DNA of 64,000 bases from Begonia masoniana (Eukaryota > Streptophyta > Magnoliopsida > Cucurbitales > Begoniaceae): NCBI GenBank assembly GCA_022432975.1, contig CM039502.1:7795407-7859406 (forward strand). Reading direction: 5' to 3'. The notes beneath the pieces were generated by a model. The model was not told the DNA's origin. It ran no database searches and was given only the letters and a program-made list of their open reading frames with translations. Numbering within the stretch: position 1 is the first letter of the stretch; each line of letters starts with the position of its first letter. The position numbers and the translations under genes were made by a program. Positions 1 to 13,100 of this stretch are shown piece after piece.

Positions 1-285
1 CTTCATGCAGTTGCAAAAAAAGTAAAATTATTTCTGAAAAGGAGATTCTACATTGATCCAAACTCTGTCCTCTTCTCGTACACAAGCAACTCTGTAAAAA
101 GATATTGACTAGCATACTAACAAAACGTCAAAGCATGTGTACTCTTTGATGACAAAAATGAAGAGCATATATGAATGTAATACTGAGCATAAATAGGCAT
201 GTGACTTATGTCTAAAGATGTTCTCAAATTCTAAAACCATTGGCTTTGAAGAAAAGAAACACAGTCTCAATAACTTCAAACTTAC

Positions 286-1818
286 AGCTCTATTCTGCAA
301 GGAAATTCCATTAACGAGAATATCTGTTGGCACACCTTCAATTTTGCAGTAGGCCTGCCAGTATAATGCAGAGTTCGTTTAAGTTTTGGTATGACCTACC
401 AGTATCTTGGACAGATCTATGAACAATAGAAACAGAAATTTTCACATACCTCAAGCTTATTATAAGCATTAACACGGAAAACTGCTTTAAATACATCACC
501 TTTCTGCAAGTTATGAAACACCATAGTGGTGAATAATTTTTTCATACTACAAAAAATTATTTGATTGTCATTACACCAGTCAAATAAAGTATGAGCATTT
601 TCCCGTTACAACACATTTAAACAGGGTTTCTGACAGACCTGAATAGCCCCATTAATAGCATCCATGGACCAGTGTGGAGAAAAATATTTCTTTCGAGTAT
701 GACCATCAACTTGATTTGAAGGAGATAAACAATTATTTGTATATGGTCCAAGATAGCCAATATCACTGGAATGGGATTTTGACTGTGCACTTCCATGACC
801 ATTAGAAGAAACACACTCATTTTTTGCGATTTGAGAGTCCATTATTACCCCTTGATCAAGTTGAGAACATGATTTTGAAACTACACTTCCACTGTCATTA
901 GAAGAAAGGTGTTGATTTTTTGAGATTTGTATCTCCGGTATATCCCCTTGTTCACTGATGTACATAGTTGGCAGAGAACTAAAAGAAACATTGATTTCAC
1001 TTGTCGGCCCATCATCAACGGGAGAGAGAGTGTCAACTGTACATTCTTTTAAAGAAGGATCATTCAAAGGTCCTGCCCCATGGTTAACTATTCTGACATT
1101 TTTTAAGCACGCTGAGGCCGCCCCATTTATTTCATTGATTGAACCACAAGATGCTGACAAGATAAAGGAAGAAGACATACATCAACATAAAGAAAAAAAA
1201 AGGGGGAAAGTTTAAACATAGTGTAAGAAATCATATTTGGTAAAGAAGAAATTTGCATCATAATAACAAAAAATTAAAGTCAACAAATAAGCAAAAGAAA
1301 AAAATTGTGTTTCTATCTACCAAATATGTACAATCCAAAGTGGCACAACAAGCATAAGACCCCTCCCTCATACCTCCCTATCAGTTTTTTACTCATTACA
1401 TCTGAATCAAATAAACCTAGTTACACGGCAAAACAGGTATATATATATATATATATACAGGAAAAGATTCTCGCACAATAACATCTGTTCAAACAAGAAA
1501 ATTACTGAGATTCCCATAGGCATGAACATGAAGACAAAAGCGAATGAACCACATTTTAGTCCCATGTTAATCCTTTCTTAAGCACGCTCTTCCTTATCAA
1601 GGCACCTACCTACCAAATGCTACTTAATCGAACAAAAAAATTACTAATTCAAAAGATAATACAGAGCATAGACTAGTAAGAAACTAGACAGAGAAACCCG
1701 ATGTAAGAGAAGAGGCGCTCTGCTTAGATCGACGAGTAGATCGGCGCTTCTTCTTCTTCTCCTTATCGCCATTATCGACTCTCTCGATCATGTGTTGCTC
1801 AACTTCACCTCTCGTCAT
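286..1818 (-). CDS. DIS3L2: DIS3-like exonuclease 2 (SOV/DIS3L2 type), N-terminal exons, gene runs off the left edge
   Basis: DIS3L2/SOV proteins are cytoplasmic RNase II-family 3'-5' exoribonucleases that degrade mRNA independently of the exosome. Four exons join in frame: 1818-1698, 1153-639, 503-450 and 354-286 (253 codons). The start at 1818 opens a Lys/Arg-rich N-terminus (KEKKKKRRSTRRSKQ). Exon 2 is Ser/Asn-rich and poorly conserved. It ends in YFSPHWSMDAINGAIQ, then GDVFKAVFRVNAYNKLE and AYCKIEGVPTDILVNG follow, which is the first cold-shock domain of plant DIS3L2. Donors at 639, 450 and 286 are clear (GTCTGT, GTATGT, GTAAGT). The exon 1 donor (GTTTCT) is weak but is the only one that keeps the frame. 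No further exon is evident in 1-285, so the catalytic RNB domain must lie outside the window. The family call rests on recalled similarity to the CSD1 region. Confidence 0.75.
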
Positions 1819-3280
1819 TAATTAATAAATAAAAAAAATCCGAGCTCCACATAAACGGAAGCAAGAGATTCAACTAGAAAACGAATAATCTAGATAAAAA
1901 ATCTCTGATAGGTCCCGAACCATTAAAACACGTTCGTGAGAACCGAATAGTAGAGGAGAGAGTTGGGAGGAGAAAAGAGAAAGAGAGGGAGAGGGAGAGG
2001 GATGAGGTTTTGTAAAAAATAGTGGAAGTTGCAGGGGGGAGTATAAAGAGAAGAGGAAGAAGAAAGTGACGTGAAGATTGGTCGGCGGACATTGGCGCCG
2101 ACTCGAGATGCTTTTGTTTTTCTCCTCCACCCATTCACCTTTTTTTTCTTTCTTTTTCCCTCTTTTTTCTTTTTCTTTTATTTTATTTTTATTGTTTTTT
2201 TCCTTCCATTTTTCTCATTATTGAACCATTAAAACTCCAAACTTACTAAATATATGCACTTAATATCTTATTTGAATAGCGAGATCATTAACAAATTAAA
2301 CTTTGAATTATGTTTTCTTTTTACGTATTGAACATTCAGCTTTTAACTATTAGTGATTTTCACATTGTCGTTATTTTATCCGTTTAATTCAACATGTACA
2401 TCCCATATTTTCTATTTAACCAGTTATTTTCACTCGTCTTTTGACCATTTTATGTTTTATAATTCAATTTCGAAATCTATTAATCCCTTATCTGACAAAT
2501 TCAACTATATCAATCGTGCGATATAAACCATCGAATGGGTTAAAAATCGAGTTATAACATCTGATTTAAATGAAAAAATGTGGTATGCACGTGCTGAATT
2601 TAACAAATAAATTGACGACAATAACAATATTCAAATTGGTGTTGATAGTTGAATGGTGAAGGTTCGATTTGTAAAAAAAAAAAAAAATACTAAGACGTAA
2701 TAAGTAAATGATCCCAAATATTAATGTCTAAATTACGTTTTACCCTACAAGTAATATTATATTTACTCTTAGATAGCGGTTTTGATTTTTTATTTAATGA
2801 ACAAAATATTATTGAAAATACAAAATATTTAGATACATTTTATTTTTCTAATTTAATAGCATGACAATTTTAATTTTACTAGAACCACATCTTCGAAACG
2901 TCGCAAACTCAAAAACAACAACTTGCCCTTGAATTATAGACCTACTCTTTGAAATCGAAACACTTTCAATCTCAATGAATGGAGCAATGATTTGAGTCGA
3001 CAAATCGAATCGAATATTGAAAGTTTTATTTATTCAAAAAATAATAATTTAAAGTATAATATAAATAATTAAAAATTTGTTTATTTATGTCTATCAATAA
3101 AAATGAGACACCTGTCAATAATTCGAGATGACGTAGATCCAACCAATCAAAATGGTCGATTGGTTTTCTATAAGAGAGAAGTCTCCGCCTGGTCGCCTCC
3201 CCACTACGATTTCGACGAATCGAGGAGCGTTGTATGTGGTGTCGGATTCCTTTTCTCGAGAAGACTCTGGAACTTCCGCC
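1819..3280. promoter_or_regulatory. Shared upstream region of the divergent DIS3L2 and SELENOK genes
   Basis: About 1.46 kb separates the two start codons. The part next to DIS3L2 (about 1860-2130) is purine-rich on the + strand (GA/GGA runs), i.e. a CT-rich 5' leader on the gene strand. The centre (2150-3060) is very AT-rich with no coding signal. The part next to SELENOK (3100-3280) holds CT-rich leader-like sequence. No single TATA box can be assigned with confidence. Confidence 0.4.
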
Positions 3281-4921
3281 ATGGCTTACGTTGAACGAGG
3301 TTTCTTTCTTCCATCTCTGCGAAATTATTCTGATTAATTTTGTTTTGATTTGTAATTGAAGTCTCCGTATTGTCATAGGGATTTTAGCTCCTGATTTTGA
3401 GTTTCCTGCAATGATTTGGTTATTATTGTTCCTTTCCGATTTCGGTTTGCGTTTTCAATTTCACTTTCGTTCAAATTTTTTGCATTGGGAGTTTCGATTT
3501 TGTATTTGGACTAAGCTAGCTTCGATCGTTGAGATTCTTTTTGGGAGTTGGTGTTGTATCCTGAATATATTTTCTCAATTGTTTTACGATTGAACTACTA
3601 ATTTAATTTAGGATTAAAGTATGGTATTTTCTTTGGAGCCTTGGAGGGGTATAGACAAACGAAACGTCTTTGCCTTTTAACTTTTTTCGTTTTTAGATGA
3701 TTTTTGTTGCTGAAAAATGTTTTCTATTCCTTTGTTAGCACTTGACTTCTCTTTGTTATACCAAGTTCTAGCTTTCTTTCTCTTTCCGTCCCTCTCAAAC
3801 GTTGGTTGTGGGATAGTTCTCAGCTATCCAATTTTTTATAACCCAAAAAAAGTTCGATATAGATATCCAAGTATGTTTTCAGTGACTAATTTTTTGACTA
3901 GCTTGTTCTACTGAAACGGTAGAATGAGATTTCCTAAAGCAATTTTGTGTTTTTTTTTTTTTTTTGTTTAAAAATGAAATGGGTGAAAAACAATCTACTA
4001 AACGTACTAAAATGTCTTTATTGGTTTTGTATATAGTTTAGAAGTCTAAATTTAGAGTGCCATGGGTTGCTTCAAACTGCATCAGGGTTGAATAGGTTTT
4101 TATATGCTATTTGAGACTCCTGTTTTCTCTCAACTATGAAGCTGCATCAGTTGTATTGTACACATGGAAACTGGTGAAATTGGCGTTTCTATCTTTTTTC
4201 CTGGTTATGAGTTTTTGATCACGCAAAAAAAAAAAAAAGAACCTTGAGGCTTTTATGCTGATACATATGGTCAGTTTGTCATTTATTTTGGTTAGTAACT
4301 GATGATAGTTTAATGGATGCCAAAAAGCCAAAGCTGTTTAGATCTTGATTTTGCATTCTTTGCAAAGCTACAATAATATATTTTTAGTTTCATCAAACAG
4401 GATTTCTCATGTTTTTTAAATTTCTGGGAGGAAAATAATCAACTACTAGGTACATTAATCTTGTCAGGTGAGGTAAAATCCAAGAGATCCATATGGCGGC
4501 TCAAAACTTTCACTGATCTCTTCTGGGCAATTGTTAACATAATTGGAGTGTTCTTTTCCACTATGTTGTCGGTGAGAATAGTTGCTTTAATCCATTTGAA
4601 AGTTCAAAATATTGTTAAATACCATTGAAGTAAGCAACCTCGTGTTTCCATTATTTAGATGGAGAAGTCAGAAGCCTACAGAAAAGGCTCTGGCGGTGGA
4701 AAGAAATGGGACGGTGGTGGTGCAGGAGGTCCTAGAGGGGGACCATATGGCGGTCCTCGAGGTCCTCCTCGAGGACTAGATAATGTTAGAGGAATTGATC
4801 ATAGTAAGTTGTTTTGGCTCTTTCCTTTCTGCCTTTATATTTCTAAACTTGTTTGTCCCCTGCAATTCATCTACTCTATCCTCCAGGTTCCCTACCTGCA
4901 TGTGGCTCCTGCTGTGGCTAA
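3281..4921 (+). CDS. SELENOK: Selenoprotein K homologue (Cys form), small ER membrane protein
   Basis: Four exons, 3281-3299, 4468-4571, 4659-4803 and 4887-4921, encode 100 residues. The protein starts MAYVERGEVKSKRSIWRLK and has one membrane span at about residues 23-40 (LFWAIVNIIGVFFSTML). A Gly/Pro/Arg-rich cytosolic tail (GGPRGGPYGGPRGPPRG) follows, and the end is HSSLPACGSCCG. This is the SelK/SelG layout. Animal SelK carries selenocysteine near the C-terminus, whereas here all positions are ordinary Cys and the stop is TAA, so no Sec insertion is needed. In animals SelK works in ER-associated degradation and palmitoylation; the plant role is less defined. All splice sites are GT-AG and the frame is intact. 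The first exon encodes only six codons and one base, which matches plant homologues as I recall them. Confidence 0.93.
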
Positions 4922-5711
4922 GTCTCGTTGGCTCTACTCTAAATTTCTGGTGTGTGAGTTTCTTTGTCGTTTATGTTTAGTGTGATATATTTCAATCTCA
5001 AAGTTGTCGGTAAATTATCTTTTTTTTTTCATGGACCTTGTGAAACCATGTTCTCAGCTCTGAAAACAAAAATCTTAACCTCAGTCTTTACTGAATTAGT
5101 GCTTGAAGGTGCAAGTTTCTTAATTGGCTCTCTACAACTGCACTTACTGTATCTTGTTTTCCCGAGTAATCCTATGTTTCCACTTTGGATTACAATTTCA
5201 CGCGATGACGTAAGTACGATGTGATGCTTACGTATCATTCACTTATTGATTTTTGTAATTAATTATGTTAAATATTTATTTTATACCATAATAATTGTAT
5301 CTATGACTTATGAGGAAATTACATTTAAAGTCACGTTTAGATTTACTTTTTAATTTTACGCTCTAAATTTTATTTTCTGGTGTGTCGACCATCAGTTGGT
5401 ATTAGTAATATATTATTTTAATTATTTATTATATATCTTAATTATTACACTAAGTGATAAATATATTATTTGATGGAACAAGTTTTGGTTGACAATTTTA
5501 ATTTATAGGAACTTATTACTATCAGTGAATGGTTATGAACTTAATTCACATCATTATATAAAAGATTGAGAATTTTGAACCCCAAATTTTGCTTTGTGTG
5601 TATCCATCCATTAATATTGTTAAAGGAACGACAATTGCATAATAATTTAAATGACGATTTATAAACAAATGTCATCTCGATCGAGTAATGTGTTTTTTCA
5701 CACACAAAAAT
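4922..5711. other. SELENOK 3' flank and AT-rich intergenic DNA
   Basis: The first few hundred bases are probably 3' UTR of SELENOK. From about 5230 the sequence is AT-rich and I see no gene, RNA or element boundary in it. Confidence 0.4.
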
Positions 5712-5932
5712 TGCATTTTCTGCAATTCAATTAATTTTTAATAATATTTAGGTCTAATATTTTCTAGGCTAAAGCACCACTTACTTTTGAGATTTGTTTC
5801 CATAATAACATGAAATAGGTCACAAAATGTATGTTAGTTCCAATTTAATCCTTTACTTTTTTGATACTGACATTTTAACCAGTCACTTCTCCATTCTTTT
5901 TAATTTTCTCTTAATTATAATGTACTATTAGG

Positions 5933-6880
5933 TAGGGGTGGGCAGAACCGGCCCGGAACCGCAAAACCGGACCGGACCGCCGGTCCGGTCCGGTTCTCGG
6001 CCGGTTCTCTCTCCCGTGGGACCGGTTCCGGTTCCACTAATTGGAGAACCGGGAACCGCGGTCCGGTTCCCGGTTCCCCATGCCGGTCCCGAGAAATCCC
6101 ACGGGAGACCGACCCATGGGTCGGCCCGGTGGATTATCCGACCCATGGGTCGGCCCGCTTAAATAAAACCTATTTCATTTTCGGAATTAAAATGTAAATA
6201 AAAAATCATTTCTTCACTTTCACTCTTTCAGCCTTCAGTGCTTCACCTCCAGCGACACCGACAAGCGAGCGAGTCGCCGACGCCGAGCCCTAGCCCCTGA
6301 ACTCCTCATTTCCTTTCACTCCTCAGTGGCTCAGTACCGACGACCCGTCCCCGACCCCAACCGGCGACCTGCGTAGTGCGATCTGACCAACGGAACAACT
6401 CCGATTTGAAAGGTTAGTTTTCTGTTTTCATTCAGCCATTCCAGAGGCCAAAGGGGCAGTAAAAGCCATCAGAAGTGAAGCCTTCTTCAGACCTTCAAAA
6501 TCTGGAAAAGATGAACGTCCAGTTGCTGCCTTGCGAAGGTAAAATTCTCCAGTGCTACTCCTCGTACATTGTTTCTTTTGAAAGGAAATTGTAGTTTGTT
6601 AAACAAACGTTCTCATTTCTTCATCTTTGCTTTCTCCTTCCTCTGGAATTAGGCATATTGTTTCTTTATTATTATTATTTTTTTAAATTAAAAAAAAAAT
6701 TAATATGTATGGGAGGGAACCGGTACCGAACCGGAACCGGACCGAAAATTCGGTCCGGTTCCGGTTCGGTACCGGTTCCGGCAGGGACCGGTTCCGGTTT
6801 CGGAAATTCATTTCCCGAAACCCACGGTCCGGTCCGGTTCCAGCCCAGAACCGGCCCGGACCGGACCGTGCCCAGCCCTA
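5933..6880. mobile_element. Non-autonomous hAT element (948 bp) with captured exon-like DNA
   Basis: The ends are TAGGGGTGGGCA and TGCCCAGCCCTA, a 12 bp inverted repeat with one mismatch. An 8 bp target duplication CTATTAGG lies at 5925-5932 and 6881-6888, diagnostic of the hAT superfamily. Subterminal arrays of CCGGTTCCGG-type motifs fill the first ~220 and last ~180 bp and create Arg/Thr/Gly/Pro-rich spurious reading frames. The middle is not transposon-like: it has a GC-rich leader-like stretch and an exon-like block with splice sites. No transposase is encoded. The pre-insertion sequence survives at 60792-60799. Confidence 0.92.
6436..6539 (+). pseudogene. Captured gene fragment resembling CYP97A (LUT5) carotenoid beta-hydroxylase
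   Basis: Inside the hAT, an AG acceptor at 6434-6435 precedes an open block that reads IPEAKGAVKAIRSEAFF, and a GT donor follows at 6540. This string matches the conserved segment before the haem domain of plant CYP97A cytochrome P450s as I recall it. The remaining residues (RPSKSGKDERPVAALRR) do not continue the P450 sequence and are unrecognised, so the block may be a chimera. It is preceded by GTTAGT...TTTCATTCAG, an intron-like stretch. It is not a functional gene. Confidence 0.55.
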
Positions 6881-8544
6881 CTATTAGGTAATTTAATAAT
6901 TGAATACTATAACATGTTAATCATTAAATTTGATAAATCTCTTTTAAGAAATTAATTCATCAAATAGTTGTTTGTTGCTTTTTTTTTTTTTTTTTTTTTT
7001 TTGGAAAAGTTCAATTTAGACCCCAACGTATGGGTAGGGATAGGCAATAGTTCGGTTCGGTTCGGTTTTGGACCGAACAGAACTGAACTCATCTGTTTCG
7101 GTTTCGATTTTCGAACCTAAAACTAAAACCAAAACCGAAACCGATTGACTTATACCAGATCCAAACCGAATTTTTCGGTTTCGGTTCGGTTCGGGTCTGG
7201 TCGGTTCCACTATTGGAAGGAAAGTTAAAAAGAGGTTTTTTATTACTTGCGATTGGGTGCCAAGCCCTGAGCCTTGTTTAAGGCTATGGTTAGAAACCGG
7301 GGGTCCACTTCAATTAGTTGGGCAAATTTCACGGACCAGCGGAAACCCTACTGACTGATCTTTGCATGGTGTCTCACTGAACTTGTATCCGTCTATTCAA
7401 CGCTGAGCTTAGAGAAAACAGGGAAATAGGTGTCAGTGTAGGCTCTAACCCGAAGAGGAATCAGTTGATAGCATTGGCTCTCTTCAAACATTTTGGCTTG
7501 GATCCTGTAAGCTCCTCCCTGACTTCGAACTTCAGGTTTCGGTTTTTCGGTTCGTTTCAGGTTTGACTTCCACCAGAACCAAACCCGAAAGCTTATTAGT
7601 GACCCTGACCCGAACACAAAAAATTGTTGACTTAAATAGAATTTAAGTCTAAATATGTTTTTGATGATGCTTTTTTAATGATAAGTAAATAATTTGATTA
7701 TGTTGATTATGTTTAAAAGAATGAAAATATTGAATTATACATTTGATTTTAATTAGGGGTGAGCATAGTCCGGTCCGGTTCGGTTTCGAGACTGTATCGG
7801 ACCGGACCGTGGAATTCAAGATTTTTATCTCGAATCCCAGAACCGGCCCGACAAGAGACTGGGACCAGACCGGACCAGACCAAAAGTTTCGGTCCGGTCC
7901 CGGTCCGGTCTCGGTTTCTCCCACTATAATGTTGAATTTTTTTTAATTAAAAAATAAAAAATTCAATATTGCACACATATTTTTCTTCCAATAAAATCAC
8001 ACCTAGTGAAAAGATACAAATATGGAGTATTAGGCTATGAAAAATGCACATTTATCAACAAACATAATATTACTTACACCTAAACAACATATAGGACAAT
8101 AATGTACGGGTGAAGTTGTTGCCAATTGTTAGACAAAGAACAATTCTTCATTTATCAATGAAGAAGAACTACGTATCAAAGTAACTTCAAGCTTTCAATT
8201 ACTTGCATGTTTGCTGCTGTACGGCTTTTCATAATCACCACTTCTGCATGATGCTTGCTTGAGACGGAGCGAGGCAGGGAGAAGTACAAATCTCTCGTGT
8301 CAGCATCTTATCCAAAAAATAAATAATTTTGAAAATAGAGCTGTAGCAGAATCTTATGCGTTGAAGGTAAAGTTGGAAGTGAATTCCCATTTATTTCATT
8401 TATTCTTTCGCCATTCTTTCATCTCTCCACCTGTAAAACTCATAATAGCAAATAGAAATATAACCAATTGATCCAACCGAAAGTCACCATAGAAGCTGAA
8501 AATCGAATGACATACAAACTCCAATTCTCAATATATTAATGTCA

Positions 8545-8879
8545 TACACAAAGCTAATTAGTTTTGCCCCCAATCTATCACTCTGAAATAGAGAGCAACA
8601 CAAATCTACAAGTACATTATTCTTGATGCATTAGTGGATAAATCTAATCAGATTTACCTTCACCATTTTGCTTCGATGCAGTCAGACAACACAAATCTAC
8701 AAATCAGATTTTTTTTTGAATAAGTGTCAGTAAGAAAATCTAATCAGTTTTAGCTCCAACCGTTTGCTCTGTAATAGGCAGGCAACACAAATATACAAGT
8801 CTTACTCTCAATGCATAAGAAAGAGAACGAGTCTAATTAGTTTTACCTCTAATATTTTGTTCCAAACCAGGCAGGAAAC
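8545..8879. repeat. Degenerate ~95 bp tandem repeat, about 3.5 units
   Basis: Related blocks start near 8545, 8639, 8735 and 8831. Each contains a CTAATYAGNTTT-like segment, a TTTTGCTC/T-like segment and a GCAGNCAACACAAATNTACAA-like segment. The last unit is cut by the Copia insertion. It lies inside the nested hAT and its origin is unknown. Confidence 0.5.
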
Positions 8880-10060
8880 TGTTAATGTAAATATTGTGTT
8901 GGCAAAGATTTTTTTGGCAAAATAAATTGAAGTATTAAGTTGTTTATCTTGGAAAATTAAATAATGATTACTATATTATTCAGTGCAAGGCAGACATATT
9001 TTCTGGAAATTATGTTACCAAAACTATGCAGAATATTTGTTTTTGGTAACATTGAAAAATAAGAAAAGTTGGTTATTTGGAAAGTTACTTGGCAATCAAG
9101 TTATCGATTATATTTATCTGTGGAAGGTTGATTTAAAGTTTATGAATTATGGATATCATTACACAGAGCAAGAATCGTGATCTAACTATTCTGGGTTCCA
9201 AATTTGTTTTTATTTTGGTACTTTCCATAAGTGTCATAAAGGGTGTCAAGAGTTTGACTTTTCAGATTGTGTTTCCTTTTTGCTATGCTTACTGTTCTGG
9301 AACGCCATTCTGCTGCAAATACATTTAAACAACTACTCTTCACAGAATAGGTAAGCGGTTGATTATTATTCTCTCTGATTTTCTCTTGTGTCATGTGCCG
9401 CCGGTTTTCTTTCCTCTCTTGCTTCTGCGAGTGAGTGTGTTTTTGGTTGTTTCGATCTCTATGAGATTGTTGTCTACACTCTACCTCTGTTTCTGTTGGA
9501 TTTCATTGTTATACGAGTGTGGTGGTTGGTTGCGTCATATAATAACGGTTGGTGTCACAAGCGGTGTCATAGGCGCAATCCTATTTTATTCTTCATTAAA
9601 GATCAGTCTCAGGAGGAGACAGCACTGGGACTCGGGAGGAGTTCTATTAATTGACAAGGGGAGCTTGTCACTCTGATCGTGGGCAAGGGGATATTGCCGT
9701 AACACGGGTTTTGGGAGGAACCAACAACAAGGGGATCTTGTTGTTATCTGGATCTCGGGAGAGGTCGTTCTAAAGTCGAGGGGATCTCGCAAAAACAGTT
9801 TCCCTGAGGAAGTTGGCTAGAGACGGCGACAAAGATAAGATGGAGTCTTTATTTATATAAGTCCGGTTGTCTTGCAATTTTGTAAACTCATTGAAATGTT
9901 TTTAATTCTGGGCGTGGCCCCGCAGATGTAGGCTGGTTGCCGAACTGCGTTAACAATTTTGTGTCTCCTTACTTTACGCATTTTATTTTGTCCATTATTG
10001 CTGTTTACTATTGGTGTCACGATCAGTGTCACGACACCAACGTAACTAATCACGATTTCA
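8880..10060 (+). repeat. 5' LTR of the Copia element
   Basis: 1181 bp, TG...CA ends, identical in length to the 3' LTR. It contains repeated GTGTCAC/GGTGTCA motifs near its 3' part (for example 9552-9572 and 10013-10036). It is followed directly by the primer-binding site. Confidence 0.97.
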
Positions 10061-10061
10061 A

Positions 10062-10076
10062 TTGGTATCAGAGAAG
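10062..10076 (+). promoter_or_regulatory. Primer-binding site complementary to initiator tRNA-Met
   Basis: TTGGTATCAGAG begins two bases after the 5' LTR, as expected for Copia elements primed by tRNA-iMet. Confidence 0.8.
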
Positions 10077-10162
10077 GACGCCTCTGTTTCTTAGGCGGGA
10101 TCCGCGGGATTTGATCGTGTGTTATTTTTGCAATGGACTCTATGAAAGAATGAGGTTCAACA

Positions 10163-13100
10163 ATGCGTCCACCTCTATTAGACGGGAGCAACTATGCTTA
10201 TTGGAAGGCTAGAATGAGGGCCTTTATCAAAGCTATCGATGAAAAAGCTTGGAAATCTATTTTGATAGGATGGGATCCTCCAACCTCTACAAACAAAGAA
10301 GGTGTTACAACTCTCAAGGCTGAAGAAGATTGGTCTCCTTCAGAAGATGCGATGGCCAACAGTAATTCAAAGGCTTTGAATGCTATTTTTAATGGTGTTG
10401 ATCCTACACAGTTCAGACTTATCTCCACGTGTGAGTCAGCAAAAAGAGCCTGGGAAATTCTTCAGATCACATATGAAGGAACATCGGCTGTGAAATTATC
10501 CAAAATGCAGATGATCACTACAAGATTCGAAAATTTGAGAATGCATGAAGATGAAAGTATTGTTGAATTTAATGCAAAATTATGTGACATTGTCAATGAG
10601 GCATTTGCTCTTGGTGAAACATTTTCCGAAGAAAGACTAGTAAGGAAAGCTCTACGTTCTTTGCCTCCACGTTTCGCTTATAAAGTTACAGCTATTGAAG
10701 AAGCCAAGGATGTTTCCAAAATGAAGCTAGAAGAATTAATGGGATCTCTTAGGACTTTTGAAATGAATCTAGGAGTTGACACCGAAATGAAGAAGGTAAA
10801 AGGAGTTGCCCTAAAAGCCGAGACACAATCTTCACATGATTATAGTGAAGATGACCATGAAGAATCTCTAGCTCTGTTATCTAAGAATTTCAGCAAGGTT
10901 ATGAAGAAATTTGGCAGAAATAACAGGGGTGTCAAGTCCAGTGTCAAGAACACCAATGCTGGTTCTTCAAGCAATGAAAAATACAGAGAAGAAAAACTTA
11001 ATTCTGATCAACCTATGAAGAGCAGAGGAATTCAATGTAGAGAATGCGATGGTTTTGGGCATAGTCAGGTAGAATGTGCTAATACTCTCAAGAAAAAGAA
11101 GAATTCTCTCAACACCACATGGAGCGAAGATGAATCAGATAAAGAGGATGAGTTTCAAAACAACCATGTGGCTCTAGTTGCTAATTCTACACACCCAGAT
11201 GATGTTGCTGAGGAAGAATCAGATTGTGGAAATGAAAATACGGAAGAAGATCTCATTATGGAGTACAAATTTCTTCATGAAAAATGGACCGAACTTGTTG
11301 GAGTTAATCAGCGTCTTCGCATTCAGAATGGAGACTTGAAAGCTGAAAAGATTAATCTGCAAAATTCTATTGATGAATTGGAAGACAAATTAAAAACGAG
11401 TCGGGATGAAGCGACAAAACTACTTAACGAATTGAATCACATGAAGAAAAACGTCAAGATGTTAAATACAGGGTCCTCCAAGCTGGATGATATTCTAAGA
11501 TTCGGGAAAACAAATGGTGATCGTTCTGGAATCGGATTTACAGGAGAAAGCTCGGGTTTACAGCCAGTGTCACGAACAGTGTCATCACCAGTATCAAACT
11601 TTGCATCACCAGAATTGTCAGAAAAAGTTTTTAAGAACAAAGAAATGCAAGCTACATTTGGCAAAACTAAACCCAAGCAGGAAGGAAAGCCATATTCTGT
11701 TTTTATAAATAAAGGTAGCAGAATTACTCCTATTTGTCACTATTGCAATCGACCTGGGCATATTCGTCCAAGATGTTTTACTTATCTTGCCGATTTGAGA
11801 CAAGGTACTGCCAGCAGGTTCTCTTCTTGCAGATTCTATCAACAAAAATGGGTGGTTAAATCAAATTTGAAGTGCAATGTTACACAAATCTCCCTAAAAG
11901 CTACCACAACCGATGCCTGGTACTTCGACAGCGGCTGCTCTCGACACATGACAGGTGAGAAGAAATTCTTGAAGGACATTGTATCTGAAAATGTAGGAAA
12001 AGTGACTTTTGGCAACGGTGTCAAGGCGAGTGTCATGGGCAGAGGTACACTAAATGTTCCAGGATTACCGAAACTGGAGAATGTTCTTCTGGTTGATGGT
12101 CTAAAGGCTAATTTAATTAGCATTAGTCAACTTTGTGATCAAGATCTTTATGTTCATTTCACTCGTGACAAATGCGTAGTGTCCGATAATGACAAAAACT
12201 GCATCGTAGAGGGAGTAAGATCTTCTGACAACTGTTATCTTATTTATTCATCATCTACTTGTCATCGTTCAAGCTCGGAAGATTCTGTTTTATGGCATAG
12301 ACGGCTGGGACATATCAATGATCGAATGCTAAAGATGATTATATCTAAAGGAGCAGTCCGTGGTGTTCCAAAATTGACTTTTGATGAAGGAAGAATGTGT
12401 GGACCATGTCAGATTGGGAAGCAAACCAAGGTGTCACATCCAGTGTTGTCGACACCAGCAACAACTCGTGTACTTGAGCTGCTTCATATGGATCTAATGG
12501 GCCCAATGCCTGTGGAGAGTATTGGAGGTAAACGATATGCTTATGTTACAGTTGATGATTTCTCTCGATATACATGGGTGGAATTTCTTAGAGAAAAATC
12601 CGACACTTTCAAGGCTTTCAAATCTTTGTGCATCCGTCTTCAACGGGAAAAAGATTGTATTATTATACGCATCCGCAGTGATCACGGGAGAGAATTCGAA
12701 AACTCTGAATTTTCAAACTTCTGTAATCAGTTTGGCATATTTCACGAGTTCGCCGCACCTAAAACTCCTCAACAAAACGGAGTTGTGGAGAGGAAAAATC
12801 GCACTATTGCCGAAATGTCACGTGTGATGTTACATGAGAAGAATATTCCACAAAAATTTTGGGCTGAAGCTATGAACACTGCTTGTTATATTATAAATCG
12901 AGTGTATTTCCGTGGAGGAACTTCAATGACGTCATACGAGCTATGGAAAGGTAAATTACCAAATCTTAAATAGTTTCATCCTTTTGGTAGTACTTGCTAT
13001 GTATTAAATGACAGGGATCATAAGGGAAAGCTAGACCCCAAGAGTGATGAAGCTATTTTCTTGGGATATGCTACAAATAGCCGTGCCTATCGAGTTTACA

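Noticed and set aside
1..110. ACAG acceptor at about 93-96 as a further DIS3L2 exon
   Set aside because: None of the three frames continues the expected VEGD-type sequence, so the next exon is more likely beyond the window.
5938..6162. Arg/Thr/Gly/Pro-rich open frames here and at 6658-6891, 7016-7210, 7743-7946 and 16934-17164
   Set aside because: They are translations of CCGGTTCCGG-type subterminal repeats of hAT elements, open on both strands.
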